From the NCBI RefSeq assembly GCF_904846035.1, contig NZ_CAJGYT010000001.1, positions 1,984,001-2,048,000 on the forward strand: a stretch of DNA of 64,000 nucleotides, given 5' to 3'. How positions within the stretch are numbered: the first letter of the stretch is position 1; each line of letters opens with the position of its first letter. Below the pieces are notes generated by a model. That model saw only the letters and a program-made list of their open reading frames with translations, was not told the DNA's origin and did no database searches. Shown here one piece after another: positions 55,396 to 64,000 of the stretch. The translations under genes and the position numbers were made by a program. The stretch comes from Psychrobacter aestuarii (lineage in GTDB: Bacteria; Pseudomonadota; Gammaproteobacteria; Pseudomonadales; Moraxellaceae).

Positions 55396-55788
55396 TTATG
55401 ACGCGCTTGTTAATACCGAGTGCGCGTCTTCGATAATTTTATTCAATAACGCGCTCGACTGCTGCTCATGCTCGTGCGTATCCATGTCTTCTTGCTCACG
55501 CTTTTGGATTTTTTCATACAGGTGCAGGCAAGAGAGCAGCAGCAGATTTTCTTGCGCAAGGTTTGGCGCGTCTTTTTTGATGTCGAGTACAAAGTTATTG
55601 ATATAGCTTGCCGCTTGACGCAGATGCGCCTCTTCATCAGCAGGGCAGTAGATGCTGTAAGTTACGCCTGCGATGGCGATGCTGACTTTTTTAACAGGGT
55701 TCTCATCCATTACTTGTGGGTCGCTCGATTGCTCGGGTACGTGGTCGTCTTCGTACTCAGGCGCGGTAGGCTGGTCGGTCATGGTCAA
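55396..55788 (-). CDS. zapA: Cell division protein ZapA
   Basis: 130 residues. The ZapA domain is at ~32-125 (VKKVSIAIAGVTYSIYCPADEEAHLRQAASYINNFVLDIKKDAPNLAQENLLLLSCLHLYEKI) with a C-terminal coiled coil and an acidic N-terminal tail. It bundles FtsZ filaments. It is immediately downstream of the coiled-coil gene on the same strand. Confidence 0.9.
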   Translation of the reverse strand: MTMTDQPTAPEYEDDHVPEQSSDPQVMDENPVKKVSIAIAGVTYSIYCPADEEAHLRQAASYINNFVLDIKKDAPNLAQENLLLLSCLHLYEKIQKREQEDMDTHEHEQQSSALLNKIIEDAHSVLTSAS

Positions 55789-55829
55789 TCCTAAAAAGTT
55801 GGGTAAAGATTCGGTGGTTGATGCGGCGC

Positions 55830-56273
55830 TTACTCAGCGTTCATCTGGTCGATTTGCGTTAGGCGCTCTAAGACCACTTGCGTACGCTCAGCCGCCAGCT
55901 GATTTTTTTCTTGTAGCTCATGGTTGATTTTTTTGATGTCCATGGCTTGTTGTTTAAACAGCTGGTTTTGTTGTTCAAGGCGGGTATTGCGATGCTGCAA
56001 TTCTTCGATTTGGTTTTGTAGCTCTTCGTGCTCCTCACCCATCATGTGATGCGCTTCGGCAAGGCTTTGATAGCGGTGGTCAAGATCAGCGAGTTGCTGC
56101 TGCGCGCGCTCATGAGCAGCGACACTGTCATCACGCTGCTTTTGCAACTGATGGACGTCGCGGTCATCGGTTTTTGGTTGGCTTTTTAGATGCTGAAGCT
56201 CTGCACTGACCTTATGATACTGCTGTTTGATGTCGAGTATCATGGCTTCTAGAATTTTGAGTTGTTCATACAT
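55830..56273 (-). CDS. Coiled-coil protein upstream of zapA (TIGR02449-like)
   Basis: 147 residues, almost entirely coiled coil with heptad leucines and many Gln/Glu/His (LKILEAMILDIKQQYHKVSAELQHLK, EELQNQIEELQHRNTRLEQQN). In gammaproteobacteria a short coiled-coil protein (TIGR02449, ZapB-like) lies between zapA and UPF0149, the position seen here; this one is longer than usual. Confidence 0.72.
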   Translation of the reverse strand: MYEQLKILEAMILDIKQQYHKVSAELQHLKSQPKTDDRDVHQLQKQRDDSVAAHERAQQQLADLDHRYQSLAEAHHMMGEEHEELQNQIEELQHRNTRLEQQNQLFKQQAMDIKKINHELQEKNQLAAERTQVVLERLTQIDQMNAE

Positions 56274-56465
56274 AGTCAGTTTTTAACCTTATCAGTGAGC
56301 GTCGAAGAATTAAAGTCGCGATATTTAATAATGCCATAGGTGACCACATAATATCTATATCAACAAAGTAATTGCACCGATTGTGTATGTTTTTCTTAAG
56401 ATTGGCGGTAGCGCTGCGAGTGGCGTAGGGCTATGATGGTCAGTCTACATGTAGGACGATTGATT

Positions 56466-57119
56466 ATGAATGACAATATCTCAGGTTGGAACGACTGGTC
56501 AGCCGCATTTAGCGATTGGACAGACGTCAGTATCAGTGAGCTGCATGGCTTGATGACGGGGCTGATGACCGCGTGTCATGCGCCCGATGAAGATGGCTGG
56601 GCGGTACTGCTGAACGAGCTGAGCTTTGCGCCGTTGCCAGAGCCTGCGCTGACCTTATTGACCGAAGAGGCTGAAGACACGGTGTTTCAGCTCAAAGACA
56701 AAGACGAAGCCTACGCCTATAATCCGCTACTCCCTGATGATGAGCACGATTTATACGAGCGCGTGATGGCGCTAAAAGGCTGGGCAAATGGCTTTATGAC
56801 CGGCTTTGGCGTGTCTGATTGCAACATCACTGCCGAAGAAAACGAAATGCTGTCTGATTTGGCAAAAATTGGCGCGATTCGTTTGGAAGAAGACGAGGAC
56901 TTTGAGGGCGGTGAAGAGGCGTTTTTATACTTATATGAGTTTGCGCGCATGGTGCCTGTCAGCTTTGCGACCAGAAAGCGTAAAGCGCTCAAGTCACTGT
57001 CACTCATCGCAGGCTTGCCAATAGATGCCAAAACGGTAAAAGAGCAGCAAGCAGAAGGCATCACACAAAAGCCGATGCCGCCTGTTGTTGACGTGATGAA
57101 CCAAAACACCCCATCATAA
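56466..57119 (+). CDS. UPF0149 (YecA/YgfB) family protein
   Basis: Start at 56466 (217 residues; AGGA upstream). ISELHGLMTGLMTACHAPDEDGW, WANGFMTGFG, EENEMLSDLAKIGAIRLEED and EAFLYLYEFARMVP match the family. Divergent from the coiled-coil/zapA pair, the conserved neighbourhood. Cytoplasmic; in related bacteria YgfB-type proteins modulate gene regulation. Confidence 0.88.
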   Translation: MNDNISGWNDWSAAFSDWTDVSISELHGLMTGLMTACHAPDEDGWAVLLNELSFAPLPEPALTLLTEEAEDTVFQLKDKDEAYAYNPLLPDDEHDLYERVMALKGWANGFMTGFGVSDCNITAEENEMLSDLAKIGAIRLEEDEDFEGGEEAFLYLYEFARMVPVSFATRKRKALKSLSLIAGLPIDAKTVKEQQAEGITQKPMPPVVDVMNQNTPS

Positions 57120-57298
57120 TATTTGTCTTATGATAACGCCGTGCATGCGCGTTTGTGTGCATGGCGTACCCTTTGCTTTGCTCTAATCAAGCACGCATTT
57201 GCTTTGTAATACATTTTTCTACCTTTTTTTGCATGACCGCGACTTGCCATAAGCGCTATAACTAGACAATAAATGATAAATACATAACAGGAGGCACG

Positions 57299-58561
57299 AT
57301 GTCTGTATCTATAAATGACAACCCTCAAAGCACCAACGGTCATACTGCTGACGCATCCCACTCGCTTGCCAACAGCTATCCAAGCAACAGTATCGATTGG
57401 CTGACGCGCTTGATGGGCTTTAATACCGTCAGTCGCTATTCCAATTTGGCGCTGATTGAGGACGTGCAGGCGTATTGCCAAGCGCTTGGGCTACAACCGA
57501 CCTTGACGCACAATATCGAGCACACCAAAGCCAATCTGTTTGTGACCGTGCCGGCAGGGGCAGCGCAAGAGATTGTCTCAGGCGGCGTGGTGCTGTCAGG
57601 GCATACCGATGTCGTGCCTGTCGATGGACAAGACTGGGACAGCGACCCCTTTGCCGCGACCATTCGCGGTGACAAGCTATACGGGCGCGGCGCTTGTGAT
57701 ATGAAAGGCTTTATCGCTTGTGCGCTGTCTATCGTGCCCGAGGCGGTGCGCTTGTCTAATGCAGGCAAGCTCAAACGCCCCCTACATTTGGCGTTGTCGT
57801 TTGATGAAGAGGTCGGCTGCTTGGGTGCGCCGCTGATTTTGGCAGACTTGGCAGAACGTGGTATCACGCCTGATTATTGCATTGTCGGTGAGCCGACCAG
57901 TATGAGTATGGTCGTCGCGCACAAAGGCATCTCCGTCTATCGTTGCCGTGTGCATGGCAAGTCGGCGCATTCGTCGTTGACCGCGCAAGGCGTGAATGCC
58001 ATCAGCTACGCCAGTCAGCTTGTCGGCTATGTGGACAGCCTTGCCGAGCGTATCAGCCGCCGCGATGATGTTGATGCGCTGTTTGATGTGCCGTATTCGA
58101 CCTTGTCAGTCGGTACGATAAAGGGTGGCACGGCGACCAATATCGTGCCCAATCTGTGCGAGTTTACCTTTGACTATCGTAACTTGCCGCACATGACGCA
58201 AGACGATATCTTAGTACCCATTGAAGAAAAAATAGCCGAGCTACGCGCCACCATGCAAGCGCGTGCGCCCGAAACGGATATCGAGCTGCTACAAGAAGAA
58301 AGCGTGCCTGCGATGACTGATGCCGACAGCGCTGCCTTACAAACGCTGGTAGCGGGGCTGATTGACGATGATGCGCGGCATAAGGTTGGCTACGCCACCG
58401 AAGGCGGGCAGTTTACCAATGCGGGTATCCCAACCATTATTTGTGGTCCTGGCAGTATTGAGCAGGCGCACAAAGCCAATGAATTCGTGCCGCTTGATGA
58501 TATGACGCGCTGCGATGCCTTTTTGGCGCGCTTGTTAACCCATTGCCAAGCGGATGCATAA
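57299..58561 (+). CDS. argE: Acetylornithine deacetylase
   Basis: 420 residues; AGGAGG ahead of the ATG. M20 peptidase-family metal site: SGHTDVVPVDGQDWDSDPF, YGRGACDMKGFIACALS, DEEVGCLGA, GEPTSMSMVVAHKG, then a dimerisation domain and TEGGQFTNAGIPTIICGPGSIEQAHKANEFV. The N-terminus is about 30 residues longer than usual (Asn/Ser/His-rich). It makes ornithine in arginine synthesis. Confidence 0.93.
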   Translation: MSVSINDNPQSTNGHTADASHSLANSYPSNSIDWLTRLMGFNTVSRYSNLALIEDVQAYCQALGLQPTLTHNIEHTKANLFVTVPAGAAQEIVSGGVVLSGHTDVVPVDGQDWDSDPFAATIRGDKLYGRGACDMKGFIACALSIVPEAVRLSNAGKLKRPLHLALSFDEEVGCLGAPLILADLAERGITPDYCIVGEPTSMSMVVAHKGISVYRCRVHGKSAHSSLTAQGVNAISYASQLVGYVDSLAERISRRDDVDALFDVPYSTLSVGTIKGGTATNIVPNLCEFTFDYRNLPHMTQDDILVPIEEKIAELRATMQARAPETDIELLQEESVPAMTDADSAALQTLVAGLIDDDARHKVGYATEGGQFTNAGIPTIICGPGSIEQAHKANEFVPLDDMTRCDAFLARLLTHCQADA

Positions 58562-58603
58562 TGTAATAAGGCACTATTGCACCCATATTTTATGACTCAT
58601 CAC

Positions 58604-58632
58604 AAGCGCACTGTTAACCCAGTGCGCTTTGT
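58604..58632 (+). terminator. Weak terminator after argE
   Basis: Perfect 10-bp stem AAGCGCACTG / CAGTGCGCTT with a 6-nt loop, but only three Ts follow. Confidence 0.5.
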
Positions 58633-58696
58633 TCGTTGTACGCTAAAGTACAGCCAAAGTACGCGCAAATTTATTCCAACATATGTATAGTATATA

Positions 58697-58866
58697 GGGC
58701 GTATCCTCAATTAGACCATTTAAGAATTTAGCGCTCTTAAAAGGGCTAAATCTTGCCAAACAGCGTCAAAAATCTTGTGAATATGCCTATATTCTCTACC
58801 ATTTTTTCCTTGTTTGACTACGATTTATCTTATTTTAAACCTCGCTATCTAAATGATGATACGCCC
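58697..58866. repeat. MITE-like element, copy 2
   Basis: 170 bp homologous throughout to 726-894; ends GGGCGTATCCTCA / TGATGATACGCCC. A TA lies at the left edge; the right edge is TC, so the target duplication is no longer perfect. Orientation is the same as copy 1. It lies between argE and the LysE gene. Confidence 0.8.
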
Positions 58867-58932
58867 TCGAGCGGCGCATGATTTTGTGCTGCATTTTTTT
58901 GCTTTGAAAGTCGTCGTTAAGGAACTGTCAGT

Positions 58933-59646
58933 ATGTCATTACAGCTATTTATGGTGTTTTTCGTCAGCGTGTTTTTTATCTCCGCGACACCAGGTCCGAA
59001 CATGCTGCTGGCATTTCAATACGGTCTAAATTACGGCTTTAAGCGCACGCTGTGGACGCTGGCGGGACTGAGTGTTGGCTTGTTAATACTCTTACTATCA
59101 ACCTTGCTCGGTATCGATGTCATTAGCCGCGAGATGCCGTGGCTGTTAGAAGTCGTCAAAGTGGTGGGCGCGCTGTATCTGATTTATTTGGGCGTCAGCG
59201 CGTGGTATGAGCGCGGCGGCGACAGCGGACTGGGTACGCCTGCGGATGTCGATGCCTTTGATACAAACGACTACACGCCTAACAGCTATGCCTACGCGCA
59301 AGCACAAGGCACCAACGTGCGCGCAAAAGCCATGCCCAGCCGTGGCAAACTGTTCCGCACGGGCGTATGGGTGTCGCTATCAAACCCGAAGGCGATTTTG
59401 TTCTTTGCGGCATTTTTTCCAAAATTTATTAACTTTAGCGCACCGCTGTTTCCCCAATACCTACTACTCACCATCGGTATGTTCGCAAGCGAAACGCTGT
59501 GGCAGATGATATACACCGTCGGTGGCAAGCAGCTGGCAGGCTGGCTGAATGTCGGCGACCGTCTGCTATGGCTCAATCGTTTTTGTGGTGGGATTTTTGT
59601 TTTAATTGCGGCAGCGTTATTGGCAGAAGTGTTGTTAAAAATATAA
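58933..59646 (+). CDS. LysE/RhtB family amino-acid exporter
   Basis: 237 residues. Signature FFISATPGPNMLLAFQYGLNYGFKRTLWTLAGLSVGLLILLL and SLSNPKAILFFAAFFPKFI. Five to six membrane helices with an enlarged loop (~98-135) that is longer than usual for the family. Substrate not readable. Confidence 0.9.
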   Translation: MSLQLFMVFFVSVFFISATPGPNMLLAFQYGLNYGFKRTLWTLAGLSVGLLILLLSTLLGIDVISREMPWLLEVVKVVGALYLIYLGVSAWYERGGDSGLGTPADVDAFDTNDYTPNSYAYAQAQGTNVRAKAMPSRGKLFRTGVWVSLSNPKAILFFAAFFPKFINFSAPLFPQYLLLTIGMFASETLWQMIYTVGGKQLAGWLNVGDRLLWLNRFCGGIFVLIAAALLAEVLLKI

Positions 59647-59718
59647 GAAAAATATAAAGGGTTTTAAAATAAATAACTTTTAAATTTTAAAGTAGTTTTA
59701 TTTTTTTAAAAATAAAAC

Positions 59719-59746
59719 TTGACATAAAAAATAAATTTATTATTAT
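59719..59746 (+). promoter_or_regulatory. Sigma-70-like promoter of the rtcB leader region
   Basis: TTGACA (59719-59724), 16-bp spacer, TATTAT (59741-59746), in a strongly AT-rich block. Confidence 0.6.
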
Positions 59747-59886
59747 ATTGGCTATATTAAGTGGCGCCTCATTGATGACAGCTGCTTAATATCATTATCC
59801 CTACGCTGATGCGATTCATCAGCAGTCATTCACTTATTATCGCTTGGGACTCACTTGCGCTGATAGCAACCTACGGAGGAATTATC

Positions 59887-59979
59887 ATGTCCCATCATCA
59901 TGTACTGCCCGTGTTAAAGACAGTGTCGATGTCAGATGTCATCGCGATAATTTTGCCGTACGGATTCGATAAGTTTTAA
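59887..59979 (+). CDS. 30-codon leader ORF upstream of rtcB
   Basis: ATG preceded by GGAGGAATTATC, one of the best ribosome sites in the window. Product begins MSHHHVLPVLKTV and ends ILPYGFDKF. A small hairpin (GCTGATG / CATCAGC, 59805-59823) lies upstream. It may be a leader peptide or a stray small protein; no family is recognised. Confidence 0.5.
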   Translation: MSHHHVLPVLKTVSMSDVIAIILPYGFDKF

Positions 59980-60460
59980 TCATTCAATTACCAGTATTAT
60001 TCAGACACCTATTTTGCTGTGCCGATGTGTGCTGCCTTTACTATATAAGGTATTGCTCAATCAGCACGCATACGTGACGGTCTTCTTATATCGTCATTAA
60101 GGTCTGAGCCGCTGCTATAAGCGCAGTGTACTGTACTTATCTGCCTACCGCCTTTTTATTGTCCTTGACGTCATCTGTCGTCCTGTTGCCTATGCTGCGC
60201 TTGGTTGTTGCCTTGTGTGCATACTGGCGCTATGCGGCTGCCTGTGTGTTTTTGCGCTTTGCCTAGCGATGCGTTTTGCTGAGCCATGCGCTGACACATC
60301 ACAGCTACTGTCTGCATTTTTTGCTGTCTTTAACTTTTTTATTTTAATTAAAAATTAATTTTATTATTTATTTTTATCTTATTTATTTAAGAGGGGTGAG
60401 TATTGCCTAATAGTTTTAAAAATAAATAAAATGTATGAATAAATAAAAAGAGTTTGGATT
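59980..60460. other. Long region before rtcB, no gene called
   Basis: About 480 bp; first pyrimidine-rich and of mixed composition, then strongly AT-rich from 60330. No ORF with a ribosome site, no RtcR-type sigma-54 promoter seen. Could be a long untranslated leader of rtcB. Confidence 0.4.
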
Positions 60461-61675
60461 ATGAGCATTAAACAGATATTAAATAAAAGTGGCAAACATG
60501 GCGTGCCTGTGAAGATTTATACCGATGAGGTGGACATCAATGCCATTCAGCAGCTACGCAACTTGGCGCAGCTGGAATTTGTGCATTCACACATTGCGGT
60601 GATGCCTGATCTCCATGTGGGCAAAGGTGCGACGGTGGGCAGCGTGATACCGACCAAGTCGGCAATCATTCCTGCGGCGGTCGGTGTGGATATCGGCTGC
60701 GGGATGAATGCGGTGCGTCTGTCGCTGACTGCGTCTGACTTGCCCGACAACTTAAAGGCGCTGCGGGGTCTGATTGAAGAAAAAGTTCCTGTGGGCTTTA
60801 ATATGCATCAGCAAATCACGGCAAAGATGTCGACCTTGAACCCGCTGGCCAAGCGCTTGCAGCCGATTACCGACAAGCATCCTGGGTTATTAAAAATGCT
60901 CAAAGGCTTTGAGCGTACGTGGGCAAAGCAGCTCGGCACGCTCGGCGGCGGCAATCACTTTATCGAGCTGTGCCTTGATGAAAATCAAGACGTATGGGTG
61001 ATGCTGCATTCAGGCAGTCGCGGCATTGGCAACTGTATTGGGCAGTATTTTATTAACCTTGCCAAAAAAGAGCATCAGTCGCGCTTTGGTCATGTGCCTG
61101 ACCGTGATCTATCGTATTTTGCCGCAGGCTCGGCAAGCTTTGATGACTATATCGAGGCGGTCGGCTGGGCGCAGGAATACGCGCAGCACAACCGTACGGA
61201 GATGATGCGTCTGATATTGCAAGTGATGCAGTCGCCCAAGGCGGGGCTGCCACGCTTTCGCCCGACCAAAGAGGCGATTAACTGCCATCACAATTACGTC
61301 AATGAAGAGGTGCATTTTGGCGAGTCGGTATACGTGACGCGTAAAGGGGCGATTAGCGCCTATAAAGACGAGCTGGGCATCATTCCTGGTTCGATGGGCG
61401 CAAAGTCCTTTATCGTACGTGGTCGCGGTGAGCCTGAGTCGTTTTGCTCCTGCTCACACGGGGCAGGGCGGCGCATGAGTCGTGGCAAGGCGGTGCGCGC
61501 CTTTACCATTGATGAGCTAAAAGCGCAGACCGATGGCGTGGAGTGCCGTAAAGACAAAGGCGTGATGGACGAAATCCCGAGCGCCTATAAAGACATTGAT
61601 ACGGTGATGGCAAACCAAAGCGACCTTGTGGAAGTGGTACATACGCTAAAACAAGTGATGTGTATTAAAGGGTAG
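60461..61675 (+). CDS. rtcB: RNA-splicing ligase RtcB
   Basis: 404 residues. RtcB motifs: MPDLHVGKGATVGSVIPTKSAIIPAAVGVDIGCGMNAVRL, GTLGGGNHFIEL, LHSGSRGIGN, INCHHNYVNEE, RKGAISAY and the GMP-accepting His region CSHGAGRRMSRG. It joins 2',3'-cyclic phosphate and 5'-OH RNA ends. Followed 63 bp later by a hypothetical gene. Confidence 0.95.
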   Translation: MSIKQILNKSGKHGVPVKIYTDEVDINAIQQLRNLAQLEFVHSHIAVMPDLHVGKGATVGSVIPTKSAIIPAAVGVDIGCGMNAVRLSLTASDLPDNLKALRGLIEEKVPVGFNMHQQITAKMSTLNPLAKRLQPITDKHPGLLKMLKGFERTWAKQLGTLGGGNHFIELCLDENQDVWVMLHSGSRGIGNCIGQYFINLAKKEHQSRFGHVPDRDLSYFAAGSASFDDYIEAVGWAQEYAQHNRTEMMRLILQVMQSPKAGLPRFRPTKEAINCHHNYVNEEVHFGESVYVTRKGAISAYKDELGIIPGSMGAKSFIVRGRGEPESFCSCSHGAGRRMSRGKAVRAFTIDELKAQTDGVECRKDKGVMDEIPSAYKDIDTVMANQSDLVEVVHTLKQVMCIKG

Positions 61676-61738
61676 TTGCCTTATAAATTTTTATTTTCAC
61701 CCTTAGCACTTTATCAGACAAATACTAAGGAGATCATT

Positions 61739-62290
61739 ATGAAACGTTATCCTTATATCAATAGTAACGGTAAAAAAAGACCTCAATCGAAAGAGTGGTC
61801 TGATGTACGAGCAGAAATTATGTGCTTAAAAACAAAGTTGAATCTAACAGATAAATTTCTCCGTATGTTAACCCCTTATGAAGACTACAAAGGTATAGAA
61901 GAGCAGATTTCTGAAAATTTTCTTAACATTAAAAGCGGTGCAAGCAATCCAGATTGGCCATTACAAGGTCTAGTACAGGAAGCATATTCAGTTGAAATTA
62001 AAAATGCCCTCGAGAGTTATTTGTTACACCTCGTTCCGCTTAATGAAGAGATTTGGTTTGGTGTAACGGAAACATTTAAAGAGCGTTCAAAAATCTGGTT
62101 TTATGAAGGCAGGATTGAGGGAATAACAAAAATACTCAATGAAATCTGCTTCTTTGATGAATGTTACTTTGTTTCGAAAAAATATGATTGGCTCATACGT
62201 TATGACCGCCATGACATATTGATGGTTACAGGCAAAAATATACCAGAAAAGTTAAAGGCTATAGAAGATGTAGCCAAGCATAAAGGATAA
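61739..62290 (+). CDS. Hypothetical protein downstream of rtcB
   Basis: ATG at 61739 behind AAGGAGATC (183 residues). No signal or membrane segment. C-terminal half has EEIWFGVTETFKERSKIWFYEGRIEGITKILNEI and YFVSKKYDWLIRYDRHDILMVTGKNIPEKLKAIE, vaguely like small DUF6756-type proteins, but I cannot assign it. Lower G+C than rtcB. Confidence 0.65.
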   Translation: MKRYPYINSNGKKRPQSKEWSDVRAEIMCLKTKLNLTDKFLRMLTPYEDYKGIEEQISENFLNIKSGASNPDWPLQGLVQEAYSVEIKNALESYLLHLVPLNEEIWFGVTETFKERSKIWFYEGRIEGITKILNEICFFDECYFVSKKYDWLIRYDRHDILMVTGKNIPEKLKAIEDVAKHKG

Positions 62291-62294
62291 AATA

Positions 62295-62516
62295 ATGAGC
62301 TTAAAACAAACCTTAAAAACCGCGCGGCAACTTGACGCGGCGGCAAAAGACGGGCAACTGTCCTTGCCGCCCATCAAGCCGCGCAACCCACTTGCCAATG
62401 ACCCGCTGCTTAAAAAAGGCGGCGTACATGCCAAAGATGATGTGCGCCTGCAACACAAAAAGCAGCGCCACGCACAAAAGCGCAATTTGCGGCAGGTGGA
62501 TTGGCTGTCAAAGTAA
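62295..62516 (+). CDS. Small basic conserved hypothetical protein
   Basis: 73 residues, 4 bp after the previous stop with AAGGATAAA ahead. Rich in Lys/Arg/Gln (RLQHKKQRHAQKRNLRQVDWLSK); no domain known. Confidence 0.6.
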   Translation: MSLKQTLKTARQLDAAAKDGQLSLPPIKPRNPLANDPLLKKGGVHAKDDVRLQHKKQRHAQKRNLRQVDWLSK

Positions 62517-62573
62517 GGATAAGGTCTGACCATCTTTGCTGATTTTTGCAAAGTATCTACGCGCTAACAACGG

Positions 62574-62612
62574 AACGCATTATGACTCGCAATGAGCCAT
62601 GGTGCGTTTTTA
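62574..62612 (+). terminator. Putative terminator after the rtcB-linked genes
   Basis: AACGCA / TGCGTT with an inner partial stem (ATG/CAT) and a short T run. Confidence 0.5.
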
Positions 62613-62728
62613 TTACCAACATAATTTGAGCAAAATCTGTTTTCGCCGTTGTTCACTCGGTATAATCATACGTCCATAAGATGATGCGTTAGGTATTCAG
62701 GGCGATTTTGAGCAATAAAGGAGAAGTT

Positions 62729-64000
62729 ATGAGTGATAATAAGGCGGTTAAAGCGTCAGTAGATTTTGAGATGATAGCGGCATTAAAAGACAAAACGCTG
62801 TGCAACGTTCGGACGGTGACGACGTTCGTCCGCTTAACGTCCGATGAGTCGGCATGGCAAGCGGTGTTAGAGGCAGCCATTAGCCACTGTGAAAACATCG
62901 CTGCTGGACTGAGCAATCAAGGATATAACGTACAGTCCATACGCATCGTGACCAATCCTTACGGCGAGTATTTAGATATCAGCAGTCTGTCCACGGCGGC
63001 GGCGGGACTGGCAACCATCACGGATATTTTAAACACACTGAATGAAGGCAAAAATAGTCTAAGAGTACGCTTTGCCATTGGTGAAGCCAAGACCGTACGG
63101 GAGATTGCCTTACTGCCCGAGCTGATTGCTGAATATGGCGACTTGTGCAACGCTTGCGTGAACGTGCCTGCCAACGAAATAGGGGTGCTTGATAACGAAC
63201 TAATTGAGCAATGCGCCGAGACAGTACAAGCCATCGCGGCACTCACCCCCAGAGGCGAGGGCAATTTTAACTTTACCGTCAACTTTAATTGCGATGAATT
63301 TATTCCTTATTTTCCAGCGAGCTATCACAGTGGGGAGGTAAAAAAAGGCTTTGTCGTTGGGCTAGAGACGCCTGATTTATTGGTCAATACGTTGCAACAC
63401 ATCCATGACAATGCGCTATTGGAGGGTCTCACGTACCAACAAAGTCGCCATCTTATCTTTAATGCGCTGCACGCTGCCTTGCAGTACCATATTGATATTA
63501 TTGATGGCTGTGTGCGTAAGTTGAATGCGGCATCCGACTGGCGCTATCTGGGCATCGATACGTCGCCCGCACCGTCAAAAGACTGTCATTCTATGGTCGA
63601 TGTTTATAAGTTACTGGGGGTGCCTTATTTTGGCGCTTCGGGGACGGTTGAGAGCTCGGCACTATTGACCAGAGTGTTTAAATCTATCGAGAATGTCGAC
63701 ATGGTTGGCTTTTCAGGGTTGATGCTGGCGGTCACTGAAGATAAAGGCTTGGCGCAAGCGACACTCGATAAAGAATTTGATATTCCGATGCTGCTGACCA
63801 ACAGTGCCATTTGTGGTATCGGTCTTGATACCGTGCCCATTCCAGGGGACACGTCAAAGGATAAGCTCTGTGCCTTGATGCGTGATACGGGCACGATGGC
63901 GTACCGATTAAACAAGCCACTGACCGTGCGCGTCTTTCCTGTTCCAGAACTGACGGCGGGCGAGGTAACGCAGTTTGAAAGCAGTGACTTGTGTAACTGT
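62729..64000 (+). CDS. DUF711 family protein (3' end missing)
   Basis: ATG at 62729 behind AAAGGAGAAG; 424 codons open to the end of the window. MIAALKDKTLCNVRTVTTFVRL, ISSLSTAAAGLATITDIL, NFTVNFNCDEFIPYFPASYH and CGIGLDTVPIPGDTSKDKL are typical of DUF711 proteins, which have a pyruvate-formate-lyase-like fold with unknown function. Single gene as far as seen. Confidence 0.9.
   Translation, partial: MSDNKAVKASVDFEMIAALKDKTLCNVRTVTTFVRLTSDESAWQAVLEAAISHCENIAAGLSNQGYNVQSIRIVTNPYGEYLDISSLSTAAAGLATITDILNTLNEGKNSLRVRFAIGEAKTVREIALLPELIAEYGDLCNACVNVPANEIGVLDNELIEQCAETVQAIAALTPRGEGNFNFTVNFNCDEFIPYFPASYHSGEVKKGFVVGLETPDLLVNTLQHIHDNALLEGLTYQQSRHLIFNALHAALQYHIDIIDGCVRKLNAASDWRYLGIDTSPAPSKDCHSMVDVYKLLGVPYFGASGTVESSALLTRVFKSIENVDMVGFSGLMLAVTEDKGLAQATLDKEFDIPMLLTNSAICGIGLDTVPIPGDTSKDKLCALMRDTGTMAYRLNKPLTVRVFPVPELTAGEVTQFESSDLCNC

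Overview
The window looks like chromosome from a gammaproteobacterium of the Moraxellaceae, most likely Psychrobacter. This is inferred from moderate G+C, Acinetobacter/Psychrobacter-like T6SS gene content, and the glyQS, zapA/UPF0149 and oxyR-ahpC-ahpF neighbourhoods; no database search was possible.

Layout. 1-3.6 kb: the end of a di-haem (DUF1111) oxidoreductase gene, an imelysin-like lipoprotein and a DUF1513 protein, a set usually linked to periplasmic iron handling; a small MITE-like repeat lies between the first two. 3.7-7.7 kb: oxyR divergent from ahpC, then ahpF (peroxide defence). 8-9.4 kb: an AgcS sodium:amino-acid symporter. 10.2-15 kb: a probable reactive-sulfur module with two DUF442 phosphatase-like proteins, a SulP transporter, a BigR-type ArsR repressor, a Blh/ETHE1-like metallo-hydrolase and thioredoxin 2, with a 39-bp palindrome between bigR and blh. 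15-17.9 kb: lipoprotein, SirB2, BolA, M48 protease, tRNA-Gly(GCC) and an 11-copy hexamer repeat.

18.5-32.7 kb: part of a type VI secretion locus in the order TPR lipoprotein, TPR protein, tssB, tssC, hcp, (terminator), tssE, tssF, tssG, tssH/clpV, tssA, vgrG. The membrane complex and tssK (tssJ, K, L, M) and PAAR are not in the window. 32.7-48.5 kb is a markedly AT-rich cargo island. Its first cassette is a putative membrane-acting effector with a polytopic immunity protein. Next comes a second, promoterless 3' copy of vgrG (1.14-kb near-identical repeat) with a different tail and a LysM/glycine-zipper effector. After that lie tandem toxin-tip/immunity modules, a 5'-truncated Rhs with a C-terminal toxin domain and a decayed immunity gene, an IS5-family transposase relic, DUF6708-type membrane proteins, two vgrG fossils and three paralogous one-TM putative immunity proteins. 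Many of these genes are broken by single-base homopolymer changes or in-frame stops. The full-length vgrG is itself frameshifted in an A run, while the repeat copy keeps the open frame.

48.5-64 kb returns to housekeeping DNA: pnuC/nadR (NAD salvage), a PspC protein, glyQ/glyS, zapA with a coiled-coil protein and UPF0149, argE, a second MITE copy, a LysE exporter, a long leader region with a 30-codon ORF ahead of rtcB, two small hypothetical genes, and the start of a DUF711 gene that runs off the end.
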